Part shown: piece by piece, positions 8,101 to 15,145 of the stretch
Position numbering within the stretch: the first letter of the stretch is position 1
Layout of the letters: each line of letters starts with the position of its first letter
The notes under the pieces: model-generated
Database searches by the model: none
What the model was told of the DNA's origin: nothing
Seen by the model: the letters and a program-made list of their open reading frames with translations, nothing else
NCBI GenBank assembly: GCA_964368625.1
Contig: CAYJBH010000023.1
Coordinates: 1 to 46,440 of the forward strand
Origin: CAYJBH01 sp964368625
GTDB taxonomy: Bacteria > Bacillota > Clostridia > Oscillospirales > Ruminococcaceae
DNA: 46,440 nucleotides
Direction of reading: 5' to 3'
Made by a program: the position numbers and the translations under genes

Positions 8101-9783
8101 ATGATAGAAATTAATACAATTTGGATATTGTTGTGCGGAACTTTGGTGATTTTTATGCAGGCTGGTTTTGCTATGCTTGAAACCGGATCTACCAGAGTGA
8201 AAAACAAGGGCAATATTGTAATGAAAAACATAGTGGATCTTTGTATAGGAGCACCGCTATTTGTTGTTTTGGGTTTTGGGTTAATGTATGGTGACGGCAA
8301 TGGATTTATAGGTAATCTTGATTTATTATTGCAGGAAGACTACAGCAACTTTTTGCCAGATGGAGTATCGTTGTATAGCTTTATATTTTTTCAACTGGCT
8401 TTTTGTGCTACTGCTGCTACAATTGTATCCGGTTCAATGTCTGAGAGAACAAAGTTTACATCTTACTGTATTTTTGTTGCTACCATATCGGTCATTATAT
8501 TTCCAATTGTAGGCCATTGGGTCTGGGGAGGCGGATGGCTAAATAATATGGGGTTTTATGATTTTGCAGGGGCTACGGTTGTGCATACGGTGGGCGGAAT
8601 TTCGGCTATGGTAGGTGCGTGGATAGTTGGTCCGCGTCTTGGCAAGTATTCGAAGGATGGCAAGGCGAAGGCAATAAATGGTTACAGCGTTACGTTTAGT
8701 GCCTTGGGGGTGTTAATTTTATGGTTCGGATGGTATGGATTTAATGGTGGTTCGACTCTAATCACCGAAGGATTTGGTAACGACATAGGCTTAGTTTTTC
8801 TTAATACAACAATGTCAGCCTGTGTCGCAACGGTTTCTGCAATGCTAATAAGTAAAATATTTTATAAGAAAGCTGATATTAGTTTAGGTATAAATGCGGC
8901 GCTGTCGGGATTGGTAGCCATAACCGCAGGAAGTAATAGTGTAGGTGTGGGCTCTGCTGCTGTAATTGGTATGATTGCTGGCACAATGTTGGTTATTTCT
9001 ATTGCCTTTATTGAAAAAAAGTTGAAGATAGACGATCCGGTAGGTGCTGTTTCCGCACACGGTGTAAGCGGAATAATCGGCACAATTTTGGTAGGTGTGT
9101 TTTCTTTAGAAAAAGGTTTGATATATACCGGTAACACTAACTTTTTAGCAGTACAAGTTTTAGGAGTGTTTGCCGTTGTGGCTTTTACGCTAATTACTGC
9201 TTTTATAACCTTTAAGTTATTGGAAATGACCGTAGGGTTGAGGGTTGAAAAAAACGTTGAAATTGATGGGCTTGACATGCACGAACATGGATTAATGACA
9301 GTAGCTGACGATTTTACAAATGAAATAGAAGAGATGCTCAAGGAGGAGATAGATATACCGGTTAATACAACAAACATTCCACCTGAAATTGCTGTTCCGG
9401 TTAAGATAAGAGAGTCGGATGGTTCACAATTAACAAAGATAGAGATAGTATTAAGTCCAAAAAAGTTTAACCGGTTAAAACAAGAACTTAACAAGATTGA
9501 TATCACGGGCATGACGGTTAGCAAGGTTTTAGGCTGTGGCATACAAAAAGGTGAGACTGAGTTGTATAGAGGATCACCGTTGGAGGTTAAGTTGTTGCCT
9601 AAAATAAAGGTTGAGATAGTGGTTGCCAAGGTTCCTGTAGAACTGGTTATATCAACAGCACAAAAAGCTCTTTACACCGGACACATAGGTGATGGCAAAA
9701 TCTTTGTATATGGTATAGACGAGGCTGTAAAAATAAGAACAGGGCAGCGGGGATTTGATGCTATGCAAGGTTTGCAGGACTAA
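8101..9783 (+). CDS. amt: Ammonium transporter with C-terminal PII (GlnB-like) domain
   Basis: A 560-residue fusion. Residues ~1-395 form an 11-helix Amt/MEP/Rh channel. Both pore histidines are present (in VVHTVGG and SAHGVSG), as is the MLETGSTR start of the fold. After a charged linker (~395-440), residues ~442-560 form a complete PII signal protein domain. Its T-loop has Tyr near 489 (GETELYRG), then GDGKIFVYGIDEAVKIRTGQRG at the nucleotide site. Ordinary PII proteins block Amt in trans, so a covalent copy implies built-in gating by ATP/ADP and 2-oxoglutarate. Placement at the end of a deaminase and importer operon suggests handling of ammonium from base degradation. Confidence 0.92.
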   Translation: MIEINTIWILLCGTLVIFMQAGFAMLETGSTRVKNKGNIVMKNIVDLCIGAPLFVVLGFGLMYGDGNGFIGNLDLLLQEDYSNFLPDGVSLYSFIFFQLAFCATAATIVSGSMSERTKFTSYCIFVATISVIIFPIVGHWVWGGGWLNNMGFYDFAGATVVHTVGGISAMVGAWIVGPRLGKYSKDGKAKAINGYSVTFSALGVLILWFGWYGFNGGSTLITEGFGNDIGLVFLNTTMSACVATVSAMLISKIFYKKADISLGINAALSGLVAITAGSNSVGVGSAAVIGMIAGTMLVISIAFIEKKLKIDDPVGAVSAHGVSGIIGTILVGVFSLEKGLIYTGNTNFLAVQVLGVFAVVAFTLITAFITFKLLEMTVGLRVEKNVEIDGLDMHEHGLMTVADDFTNEIEEMLKEEIDIPVNTTNIPPEIAVPVKIRESDGSQLTKIEIVLSPKKFNRLKQELNKIDITGMTVSKVLGCGIQKGETELYRGSPLEVKLLPKIKVEIVVAKVPVELVISTAQKALYTGHIGDGKIFVYGIDEAVKIRTGQRGFDAMQGLQD

Positions 9784-9787
9784 AAAT

Positions 9788-9829
9788 AAATTCCCCCATT
9801 GAAAGACTATGTCGTCGATGGGGGAATTT
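9788..9829. terminator. Bidirectional intrinsic terminator
   Basis: A perfect 12-bp stem, AAATTCCCCCAT (9788-9799) with ATGGGGGAATTT (9818-9829), and an 18-base loop. It sits between convergent genes, 4 bases after the amt stop and 14 bases before the end of the minus-strand gene. T-rich sequence on both flanks allows it to serve both directions. Confidence 0.8.
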
Positions 9830-9843
9830 CGGTTTTATCAGCA

Positions 9844-10473
9844 TCATTTCTTAAGAAGCATTTTTTTTATTTTATTTAAAACATAGACAGTCTTTTGAAT
9901 AAAAAATCCGGATAGTAATAAAGTAGCTACGGTGCAAAGGCCAAACTTTCCGCCTAGAATAACTCCGATAACAACTGCAATAACATCTAAAAACATACGA
10001 ACGCTTTTAAGCGGATAATTACTTTTTTCAGATAAGGCGAAGGTCAGAGCCTCATAGGCACCGCGACCTAAATTAGCCCAAGCATATATGCCGGTACCGA
10101 TTGCAAAGACTATGATTCCCAAAATCATTAAGACAAAATTAACCGGGACATAAGGTGTATAACGCTGTAAGTTTGAAAAAAAGTCGACGCTTAAACTGTA
10201 GACAACCTGGTATACTACTGTGCCGATATTAATCTGCCTTTTGTCGTAAAATATAACGAAAGCAACCATTATAGTGGCAATAATCAATGAAGAGACACCT
10301 AGAGAAACACCCAGTAAAGAAGACACTCCTTCCCATAAAACCGCTAGTGTTGCCGCTCCAAAACCTGCATGAATAGCCAATGTTATGCCATATGCCGAGA
10401 TAATACAGCCTAAAATAATAATTAGAATTTTTATCATTAATGTCTTAAAAGAGTTAACTAACTTATTGCTCAT
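9844..10473 (-). CDS. YczE/YitT-like integral membrane protein
   Basis: A 209-residue membrane protein with about five or six hydrophobic segments (IIILGCIISAYGITLAI, GVSSLIIATIMVAFVI, FVLMILGIIVFAIGTGIYAW, FLDVIAVVIGVILGG). The pattern GCIISAYGITLAIHAGFGAA plus a later GIYAWANLGRGAYEAL repeat matches YczE/YyaS/YitT proteins, whose substrate is generally unknown. The start codon overlaps the stop of the upstream deaminase-like gene by 4 bases (ATGA), indicating translational coupling. It may export or import the substrate or product of that enzyme; this is inference from context. Confidence 0.78.
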   Translation of the reverse strand: MSNKLVNSFKTLMIKILIIILGCIISAYGITLAIHAGFGAATLAVLWEGVSSLLGVSLGVSSLIIATIMVAFVIFYDKRQINIGTVVYQVVYSLSVDFFSNLQRYTPYVPVNFVLMILGIIVFAIGTGIYAWANLGRGAYEALTFALSEKSNYPLKSVRMFLDVIAVVIGVILGGKFGLCTVATLLLSGFFIQKTVYVLNKIKKMLLKK

Positions 10474-11717
10474 ATAATTTCATATTTCCATATATTTTTT
10501 TCAGTGCCTGCAATTATTCTACCATTTTTAATGACGGTGCGCTTCCCCTCTACCATTCTGTAGATATCAACAATACTTTTTGCAGTGTGCACACAAAGAT
10601 CTGCCGGCGCTCCGACAATTACGCCTTTGTCCCAACCTTTTATGGTGCGTGCCGCACGGCTTGTTACCATTTCAAAGGACTCACCAACCTCATCATCTGT
10701 ACGCATTCCGCCGGATAGGCAGGTAAGCAGGGCTGTAAGTATTGGATCCATACCGTTAAAGCGATACCATATATCATACATATTATCACTTCCGGCACTA
10801 ACATTTACGCCGGCATCCAGCAATTCTAAAATTCGGGATGAACCACGGTTTAGCGGTGTTCTGCCCATTCCGCCCAACATTTGTAGGTTTGCAATAGGGA
10901 GCACGATTACGTTAATTTCTGCAAACGCAATCTTTTCGATCACTTTTTTTGCGTATTCGTCATCATAAACAGCCAGTGCAGCGCAATGGTCAACGCAAAC
11001 CCTACCTTGCATACCACGCTTTATTGTTTCATCTGCTATCATTTCCAACGTTTTGAAGTTGCTACTATCAGTATAGTCGGCATGGCTATCGATATCAACA
11101 TCAAATTCCTGTGCTAGGTCGAATATCATGCTAATATGTTGCTTTTGATCTTCTTCTGACATGCTTTTTTCAAACTCCGGCAAACCACCGACGTATTTGC
11201 ACCCCATCTTTAACGCTTCTTTTAACAAATCAGGTTGCCTTTTGTCGCAAAGTATACCTTCTTGTGGAAATGCCACAAGTTCAACATCTATAAAGTCTTT
11301 GTATTGTTCTACAGCTAACATAACTCCTTCAAGCGATGTAAGGCCTGTGGCAAAATCAACATCAACCTGAGCTTTTATTGCACCTATGCCATTGCAACAA
11401 GCTTGTTCTAAAGCGTATTTAGCACGTTTTGCTACATCCTGCGCTGTAAAGCTACACTTAATTTCATGCGCTTTGTTAAATGCATCATTAAAAGTTGTTG
11501 CACCAAATAAATCTCTGCTCATTGTTTTGTCAAGATGGAAATGTGGATCAACAAAGGATGGAGACACATAGCCACCGTGCGTGTTTAAAACCTCTGTGGC
11601 TTTTAATGTATTACCGGCACTGATTTTAGCAATTTTTCCGCCTGAAATTCCGATATCGACCAAGTTGCTATAATTTTTTAGTGTGGCATTTTGAATAACT
11701 AAAGAAAAATCATTCAT
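10470..11717 (-). CDS. Cytosine-deaminase-like amidohydrolase with altered catalytic residue
   Basis: A 415-residue cytoplasmic amidohydrolase close to the CodA group. Seen: PHFHLDK (H59, H61), VAFPQEGI (the CodA substrate-binding Gln motif, Q152), H212 in SHADYTD, H244 in VDHCAAL and D311 in GSDNMYDIW. In CodA the third His is followed by CDE and that Glu is the proton shuttle; here the aligned position is Tyr215. The substrate or chemistry may therefore differ from cytosine deamination. It is the first gene of a two-gene operon with the YczE-like protein and is divergent from a MerR-type regulator. It lies next to the purine-type operon, so it probably shares a role in ring-nitrogen scavenging. 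Confidence 0.85.
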   Translation of the reverse strand: MNDFSLVIQNATLKNYSNLVDIGISGGKIAKISAGNTLKATEVLNTHGGYVSPSFVDPHFHLDKTMSRDLFGATTFNDAFNKAHEIKCSFTAQDVAKRAKYALEQACCNGIGAIKAQVDVDFATGLTSLEGVMLAVEQYKDFIDVELVAFPQEGILCDKRQPDLLKEALKMGCKYVGGLPEFEKSMSEEDQKQHISMIFDLAQEFDVDIDSHADYTDSSNFKTLEMIADETIKRGMQGRVCVDHCAALAVYDDEYAKKVIEKIAFAEINVIVLPIANLQMLGGMGRTPLNRGSSRILELLDAGVNVSAGSDNMYDIWYRFNGMDPILTALLTCLSGGMRTDDEVGESFEMVTSRAARTIKGWDKGVIVGAPADLCVHTAKSIVDIYRMVEGKRTVIKNGRIIAGTEKNIWKYEII

Positions 11718-11796
11718 ATTTTATCTCCGGTGAATATTTTATGTACATTAAATATAACACATGAAGTTCGGTTCGGGTAAACAGTTTATACGAAAA

Positions 11797-11818
11797 AACA
11801 TAAAGTTAACTTTATGTT
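11797..11818. promoter_or_regulatory. Perfect 22-bp palindrome, candidate MerR operator
   Basis: Each half reads AACATAAAGTT and its exact complement follows with no spacer, ending 21 bases before the MerR-family start codon. A dyad of this length in a divergent intergenic region next to a MerR-type gene fits an autoregulatory operator. It could also control the opposite cytosine-deaminase-like operon. Confidence 0.6.
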
Positions 11819-11839
11819 AAATCAGTTAAAGGAGTTATA

Positions 11840-13081
11840 ATGAAAATAGGTGCCTTTGCAAGAAAATTTAAGCTTCCTACAAGTATGATACGGTTTTATG
11901 TGCAAAACGGATTGCTTATACCAACCAAGATTGGTGGTCAATACGACTATGATGAAAAATGTGTCGCTGACATGGAGATAATATTAAAATATAAGAACTA
12001 TAACTTTACCATCGAGGAGATACAACACTTATTAATACTTGAAACAGCAGAGTTTAAGGATGATATAATAGATAGCATCATAGCTAATATTTTTATAGAT
12101 AAACGTTCAAAGTTAATTTCTGAACGTGACAATCTTAATAAAATTATTGAAAACATTGAAAATGAGATAAACTCTGGTGCAAAGAGGATAATAAATGCCG
12201 TTAAAATACGTGGGGTAGCAATATCTTTTTTGCCATACTTGTGCTGCCTTTACTGTAATGAGACATTAGCTTTAAAATCGGCAGAGATAAATAAAGGCGA
12301 AGTATTGAATGCTGTTTTACAATGTGATTCCTGTGGCGAACAGCATGGGTGTATAATTGATGGTGTTATGGTTTGTAAAAGTCATACGGATCAATCACCT
12401 TTAAAGGCATTCGACAATACTAATACACTTGCATCAATTAGCATAGAGTCTTCATCTACTTATCGCTCACTTATCCGCAGGGCATATATAGGTATGTATA
12501 ATGCCTGTTCGTCTGTAATTAACAAAAAAAGTAATATTCTTTTAGGTCCTTTATCTTTTAATTTTTTACTTGTATATATAAAAAAAATCAGCAAAGATAG
12601 TACAATTATTGTCTGCGACCCATCAATTCAAAAGATTAAGAAACTAAAAACGTATCTGGACGGCAATGACCACAATATTGTCTATATTTCAGGGTTTCCG
12701 GAAGATGTTCCACTTAAAGCTCGGTCCGTCGACCTATTTATTGACGATTACTGTATTACAAATTACTGCTTTGCATTTAATGATTATCCTATTGAAAGAG
12801 TAGCATCATTTTTAAAGGCTGACGCAAAGGTTGTGGGGGTGTTTACGGATTACAAAAAAGCACCTTTGACGTTAAATTTTTTCAAGACTAAAAATGATAT
12901 ATTCAATCCATCAAAGATGAATTATAGCAATATAAAAAACAGATGGTTACTCAATGGTCTTTACGATATCCAAAATAAAACAATAGGAAAAGCTGAAATT
13001 TGCGAAGATTACTATCCGAAATCCGCTGCAGGAGAGGAAATAGTTGTGCAAATATATCAAGGGAAAAAGAGTGTCGTTTAG
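11840..13081 (+). CDS. MerR-family regulator fused to zinc ribbon and methyltransferase-like domain
   Basis: A 413-residue multi-domain protein. Residues 1-70 are a MerR winged helix (MKIGAFARKFKLPTSMIRFYV then GLLIPTK and YDYDEK). Residues ~85-115 form the dimerisation helix (FIDKRSKLISERDNLNKIIENIE). A likely zinc ribbon follows with C136-x-x-C139 and C162-x-x-C165. Residues ~205-400 resemble a Rossmann methyltransferase: TIIVCDPS, then SVDLFIDDY and FLKADAKVVGVF at the strand positions, but the glycine-rich SAM motif is replaced by LLGPLSFNFLL. It may be a sensor domain rather than an active enzyme. It stands alone, behind AAAGGAG, with a 22-bp palindrome upstream. The ligand is unknown. 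Confidence 0.75.
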   Translation: MKIGAFARKFKLPTSMIRFYVQNGLLIPTKIGGQYDYDEKCVADMEIILKYKNYNFTIEEIQHLLILETAEFKDDIIDSIIANIFIDKRSKLISERDNLNKIIENIENEINSGAKRIINAVKIRGVAISFLPYLCCLYCNETLALKSAEINKGEVLNAVLQCDSCGEQHGCIIDGVMVCKSHTDQSPLKAFDNTNTLASISIESSSTYRSLIRRAYIGMYNACSSVINKKSNILLGPLSFNFLLVYIKKISKDSTIIVCDPSIQKIKKLKTYLDGNDHNIVYISGFPEDVPLKARSVDLFIDDYCITNYCFAFNDYPIERVASFLKADAKVVGVFTDYKKAPLTLNFFKTKNDIFNPSKMNYSNIKNRWLLNGLYDIQNKTIGKAEICEDYYPKSAAGEEIVVQIYQGKKSVV

Positions 13082-13440
13082 CTACTTGAAAATGTCAAAA
13101 ACTCTGGCTATCGTTTTTTCGTTCCGTAGCAGATAATCGGGTGAGGTTTCAGAAGTTGAATCTAAATCATTAACAAGTCTTCTTGACTCTGCCATTTTTT
13201 ATCAAAAAGCAATCAATGCTAAAATGATAGAAAAGCTACATACCGGCTGTAAATTTTGGACGGTGTGTGGAGAGTATAAGTTAAAATTAATTGATGTGCT
13301 AAACCTCAGAACAACAATCAAATTATAGATCGAGTTATTAAAAGTTTCTTTTTACAAATACACCATGGAATGAAAAAGAAAAGAATGGTGCTCGTTAAAA
13401 AATGATAACTTTAATATGTTAATAGATATTGCCGAAATTA
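13082..13440. other. Gene-poor junction with a short unrecognised open frame
   Basis: No convincing gene. A plus-strand frame open from about 13137 to the TAG at 13326-13328 encodes roughly 60 residues containing FYQKAINAKMIEKLHTGCK and WTVCGEYKLKL. It has no clear start codon or ribosome site and I do not recognise it. The composition looks protein-like, so it may be the tail of a decayed gene left by rearrangement next to the repeat at 13441. Confidence 0.35.
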
Positions 13441-13521
13441 TAGGGCTGTTTTACCTAGGGCTCGCCAGCGCATCACGGCAGTGTGGGGGTCAGGAGTTCG
13501 AATCTCCTATGCTCCACCAAA
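13441..13521 (+). repeat. 81-bp direct repeat, left copy; tRNA 3'-end-like attachment site
   Basis: Identical over 81 bases to 32100-32180. The last ~35 bases form the 3' part of a tRNA: variable loop GTC, a T-arm AGGAG TTCGAAT CTCCT, acceptor strand ATGCTCC, then ACCA. This resembles the 3' end of Firmicute tRNA-Ala genes. No matching 5' half (GGAGCAT) precedes it, so it is not a working tRNA gene. Duplicated tRNA 3' ends mark sites used by integrases. It would be the right end of a first element and the left border of the next. Confidence 0.8.
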
Positions 13522-13537
13522 ATTAACTACCGAAAAA

Positions 13538-13568
13538 GATGTCATCGGCAGAAAATGCCGATGACATC
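13538..13568. other. Perfect 13-bp stem-loop beside the repeat
   Basis: GATGTCATCGGCA (13538-13550), loop GAAAA, and the exact complement TGCCGATGACATC (13556-13568). It begins 16 bases after the direct repeat and is not followed directly by T residues. It may be part of a double terminator with the next hairpin, or a recombination-associated structure of the element end. Confidence 0.55.
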
Positions 13569-13577
13569 GGTGTTTAC

Positions 13578-13612
13578 GGGCTTTTTTCTAAGGAAAAAGG
13601 CTCGTTTTTTTT
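13578..13612 (+). terminator. Rho-independent terminator
   Basis: An 11-bp stem with two G-T pairs (GGGCTTTTTTC near 13578-13588 with GAAAAAGGCTC near 13593-13603) and a four-base loop, followed by a run of eight T at 13605-13612. It would end any rightward transcript crossing the left repeat. Confidence 0.55.
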
Positions 13613-13668
13613 GTTCTTTTTCAGTGCTGTCATACAGATGTTTTTAAAGTAACCCAATATTTGAACTA

Positions 13669-13930
13669 ATGAAGAAATATATGTCTGAAGTATCGGAGAT
13701 TAAGCATATCAGCTTTGACACTACCGGAGCAGTACAGCGCCCCTGTGCTCCCCATCGGATTAGACTATACCTTTGGGCAAAGCGACGAAGTAAAGCTACA
13801 ATCCTTTTTATACTATTGCATAAAAGAGTAAAATCACACAAGTGGCAATTGCTGCCTCTTCGTTTACTGCATCATATACCGGTTTTCAATTTACTCGTTG
13901 CTTTCATAAATTTAAAAGCACTTTAAAATA
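13669..13930 (+). pseudogene. Decayed AraC-type regulator fragment
   Basis: Two plus-strand frames together look like the end of an AraC regulator. One ends LQSFLYYCIKE-stop. In a second frame, KITQVAIAASSFTASYTGF is followed by QFTRCFHKFKSTLKY and a stop. The second part fits the AraC helix-turn-helix pattern (I--IA---SFS-SY-SR-FK). A frameshift and stops separate the parts and there is no intact start. Other frames here are open but not recognisable. It may be the lost regulator of an earlier version of this locus. Confidence 0.35.
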
Positions 13931-14093
13931 TTAAGGAGTGTGCTGGGAAAAGGATACAAGGTGGGCAGAACGCCCTGTATATTAGAAAGGTATTAGGTTT
14001 GACAAGCATATTTGCAGCAAATTTTCTATGCAAAATCGTCTACTCACATCGAAAGAAGGATTACCTTTTACGACTTTAAGAACCGTACGGGTC

Positions 14094-15122
14094 TTAATAT
14101 TCTCCATATTTCAAAGCAGCATCAAAAAATGCTACAATGTTTTCAAGTGGAATCTGATCGGTCAAAAATTGTGATGGGCCGCAAATATATCCGCCTGTTC
14201 CCTTCATTTGCTCCATACGTAGTTTTACTTCTTCGTCAACCAGATGAGGAGTGCCGTATACCATTGCGTCGATATGGTTGACACCGCCGTGCAAGCAAAG
14301 CTTGTCACCGTAAGTTTGCTTCATGTCAAACGGGTCGCTGTCTTTAACATATGGTGGGATAGGATCTAAAATGTCAGCACCCATCTCGATGAAATCATCG
14401 ACAATGCTTCTGCAATAACCACAAGAATGAAGCCATACATAGCAGTGATTTGCGTGGCAGATGTCAAAAAGCTCTTTCCAAAGCGGTTTATACCATTTTC
14501 TCCAGGTCACAGGATTTATCATCAGCGTTTCGTTGCCGCCCGCGTCCTCATCACACCTAATAATATCCATTTTACCGTCAGCAGCTTTGAAAAGCGTGTT
14601 AAGATAAGCTATGAAGTATTCACGCACATGGCCCATGTAGTCTTCCATAAATTCATCGTCCATAACATCGTAAAGAGCATCCATATACCCACGCAGTCTG
14701 ATATGGTGATTAAGTCCGACACTGATATGTGCACCGATAGAAACCATGTCTTTTTCGTGTGCGTCACACAGCTGAGCCTTAAGATTAGAAAAATCCATGT
14801 CACTTGTAGTAGGCCAGCGATAAGTATCGTAATCTTTTTCTAGCGGGTGGAATACTTCAGGGTTAGAGCCCCAAATACCGCAGGTGATAGTATGCTGTTC
14901 TATATGTGGTCGTGGCTCGCCTATGTATTTTGGCTCTGCAACAGGCCAATCCCACAGTGAAAAACCATCGATTCCTGTTTTTTGGTACAACTCATAGTTA
15001 CTGTTGACACCGTAATGCTCGTAAATTTTTTGCCTTGTTAACACCCATGCGTCGTAGCCGATTGGAACTCGGTCGGGCTGTTTTCTTGCTATTGTCGTCA
15101 ATAGACGTTCTCTTCTGTTCAT
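14094..15122 (-). CDS. UroD-superfamily protein with HxC...C motif (methyltransferase-like)
   Basis: A 342-residue TIM-barrel protein of the uroporphyrinogen decarboxylase/MtaA superfamily (COG0407). It begins MNRRERLLTTIARKQPDRVPIGYD, typical of the family. H232-S-C234-G and a later ICGPSQ fit the H-x-C-(n)-C zinc site of cobamide:thiol methyltransferases. It differs in this from the three paralogues at 28841-31956. It is the last gene of a minus-strand operon with the glycyl radical enzyme, 23 bases after it, with GAGG before the ATG. A true heme UroD role is unlikely given the context. No corrinoid protein is present, so methyl transfer remains unproved. Confidence 0.8.
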   Translation of the reverse strand: MNRRERLLTTIARKQPDRVPIGYDAWVLTRQKIYEHYGVNSNYELYQKTGIDGFSLWDWPVAEPKYIGEPRPHIEQHTITCGIWGSNPEVFHPLEKDYDTYRWPTTSDMDFSNLKAQLCDAHEKDMVSIGAHISVGLNHHIRLRGYMDALYDVMDDEFMEDYMGHVREYFIAYLNTLFKAADGKMDIIRCDEDAGGNETLMINPVTWRKWYKPLWKELFDICHANHCYVWLHSCGYCRSIVDDFIEMGADILDPIPPYVKDSDPFDMKQTYGDKLCLHGGVNHIDAMVYGTPHLVDEEVKLRMEQMKGTGGYICGPSQFLTDQIPLENIVAFFDAALKYGEY

Positions 15123-15145
15123 TTTTACCTCTATGATAATTCTAA

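Noticed and set aside
13441..13521. Functional tRNA gene
   Set aside because: There is a sound T-arm and 3' acceptor strand but no matching 5' acceptor strand, no D-arm and no anticodon loop with U33.
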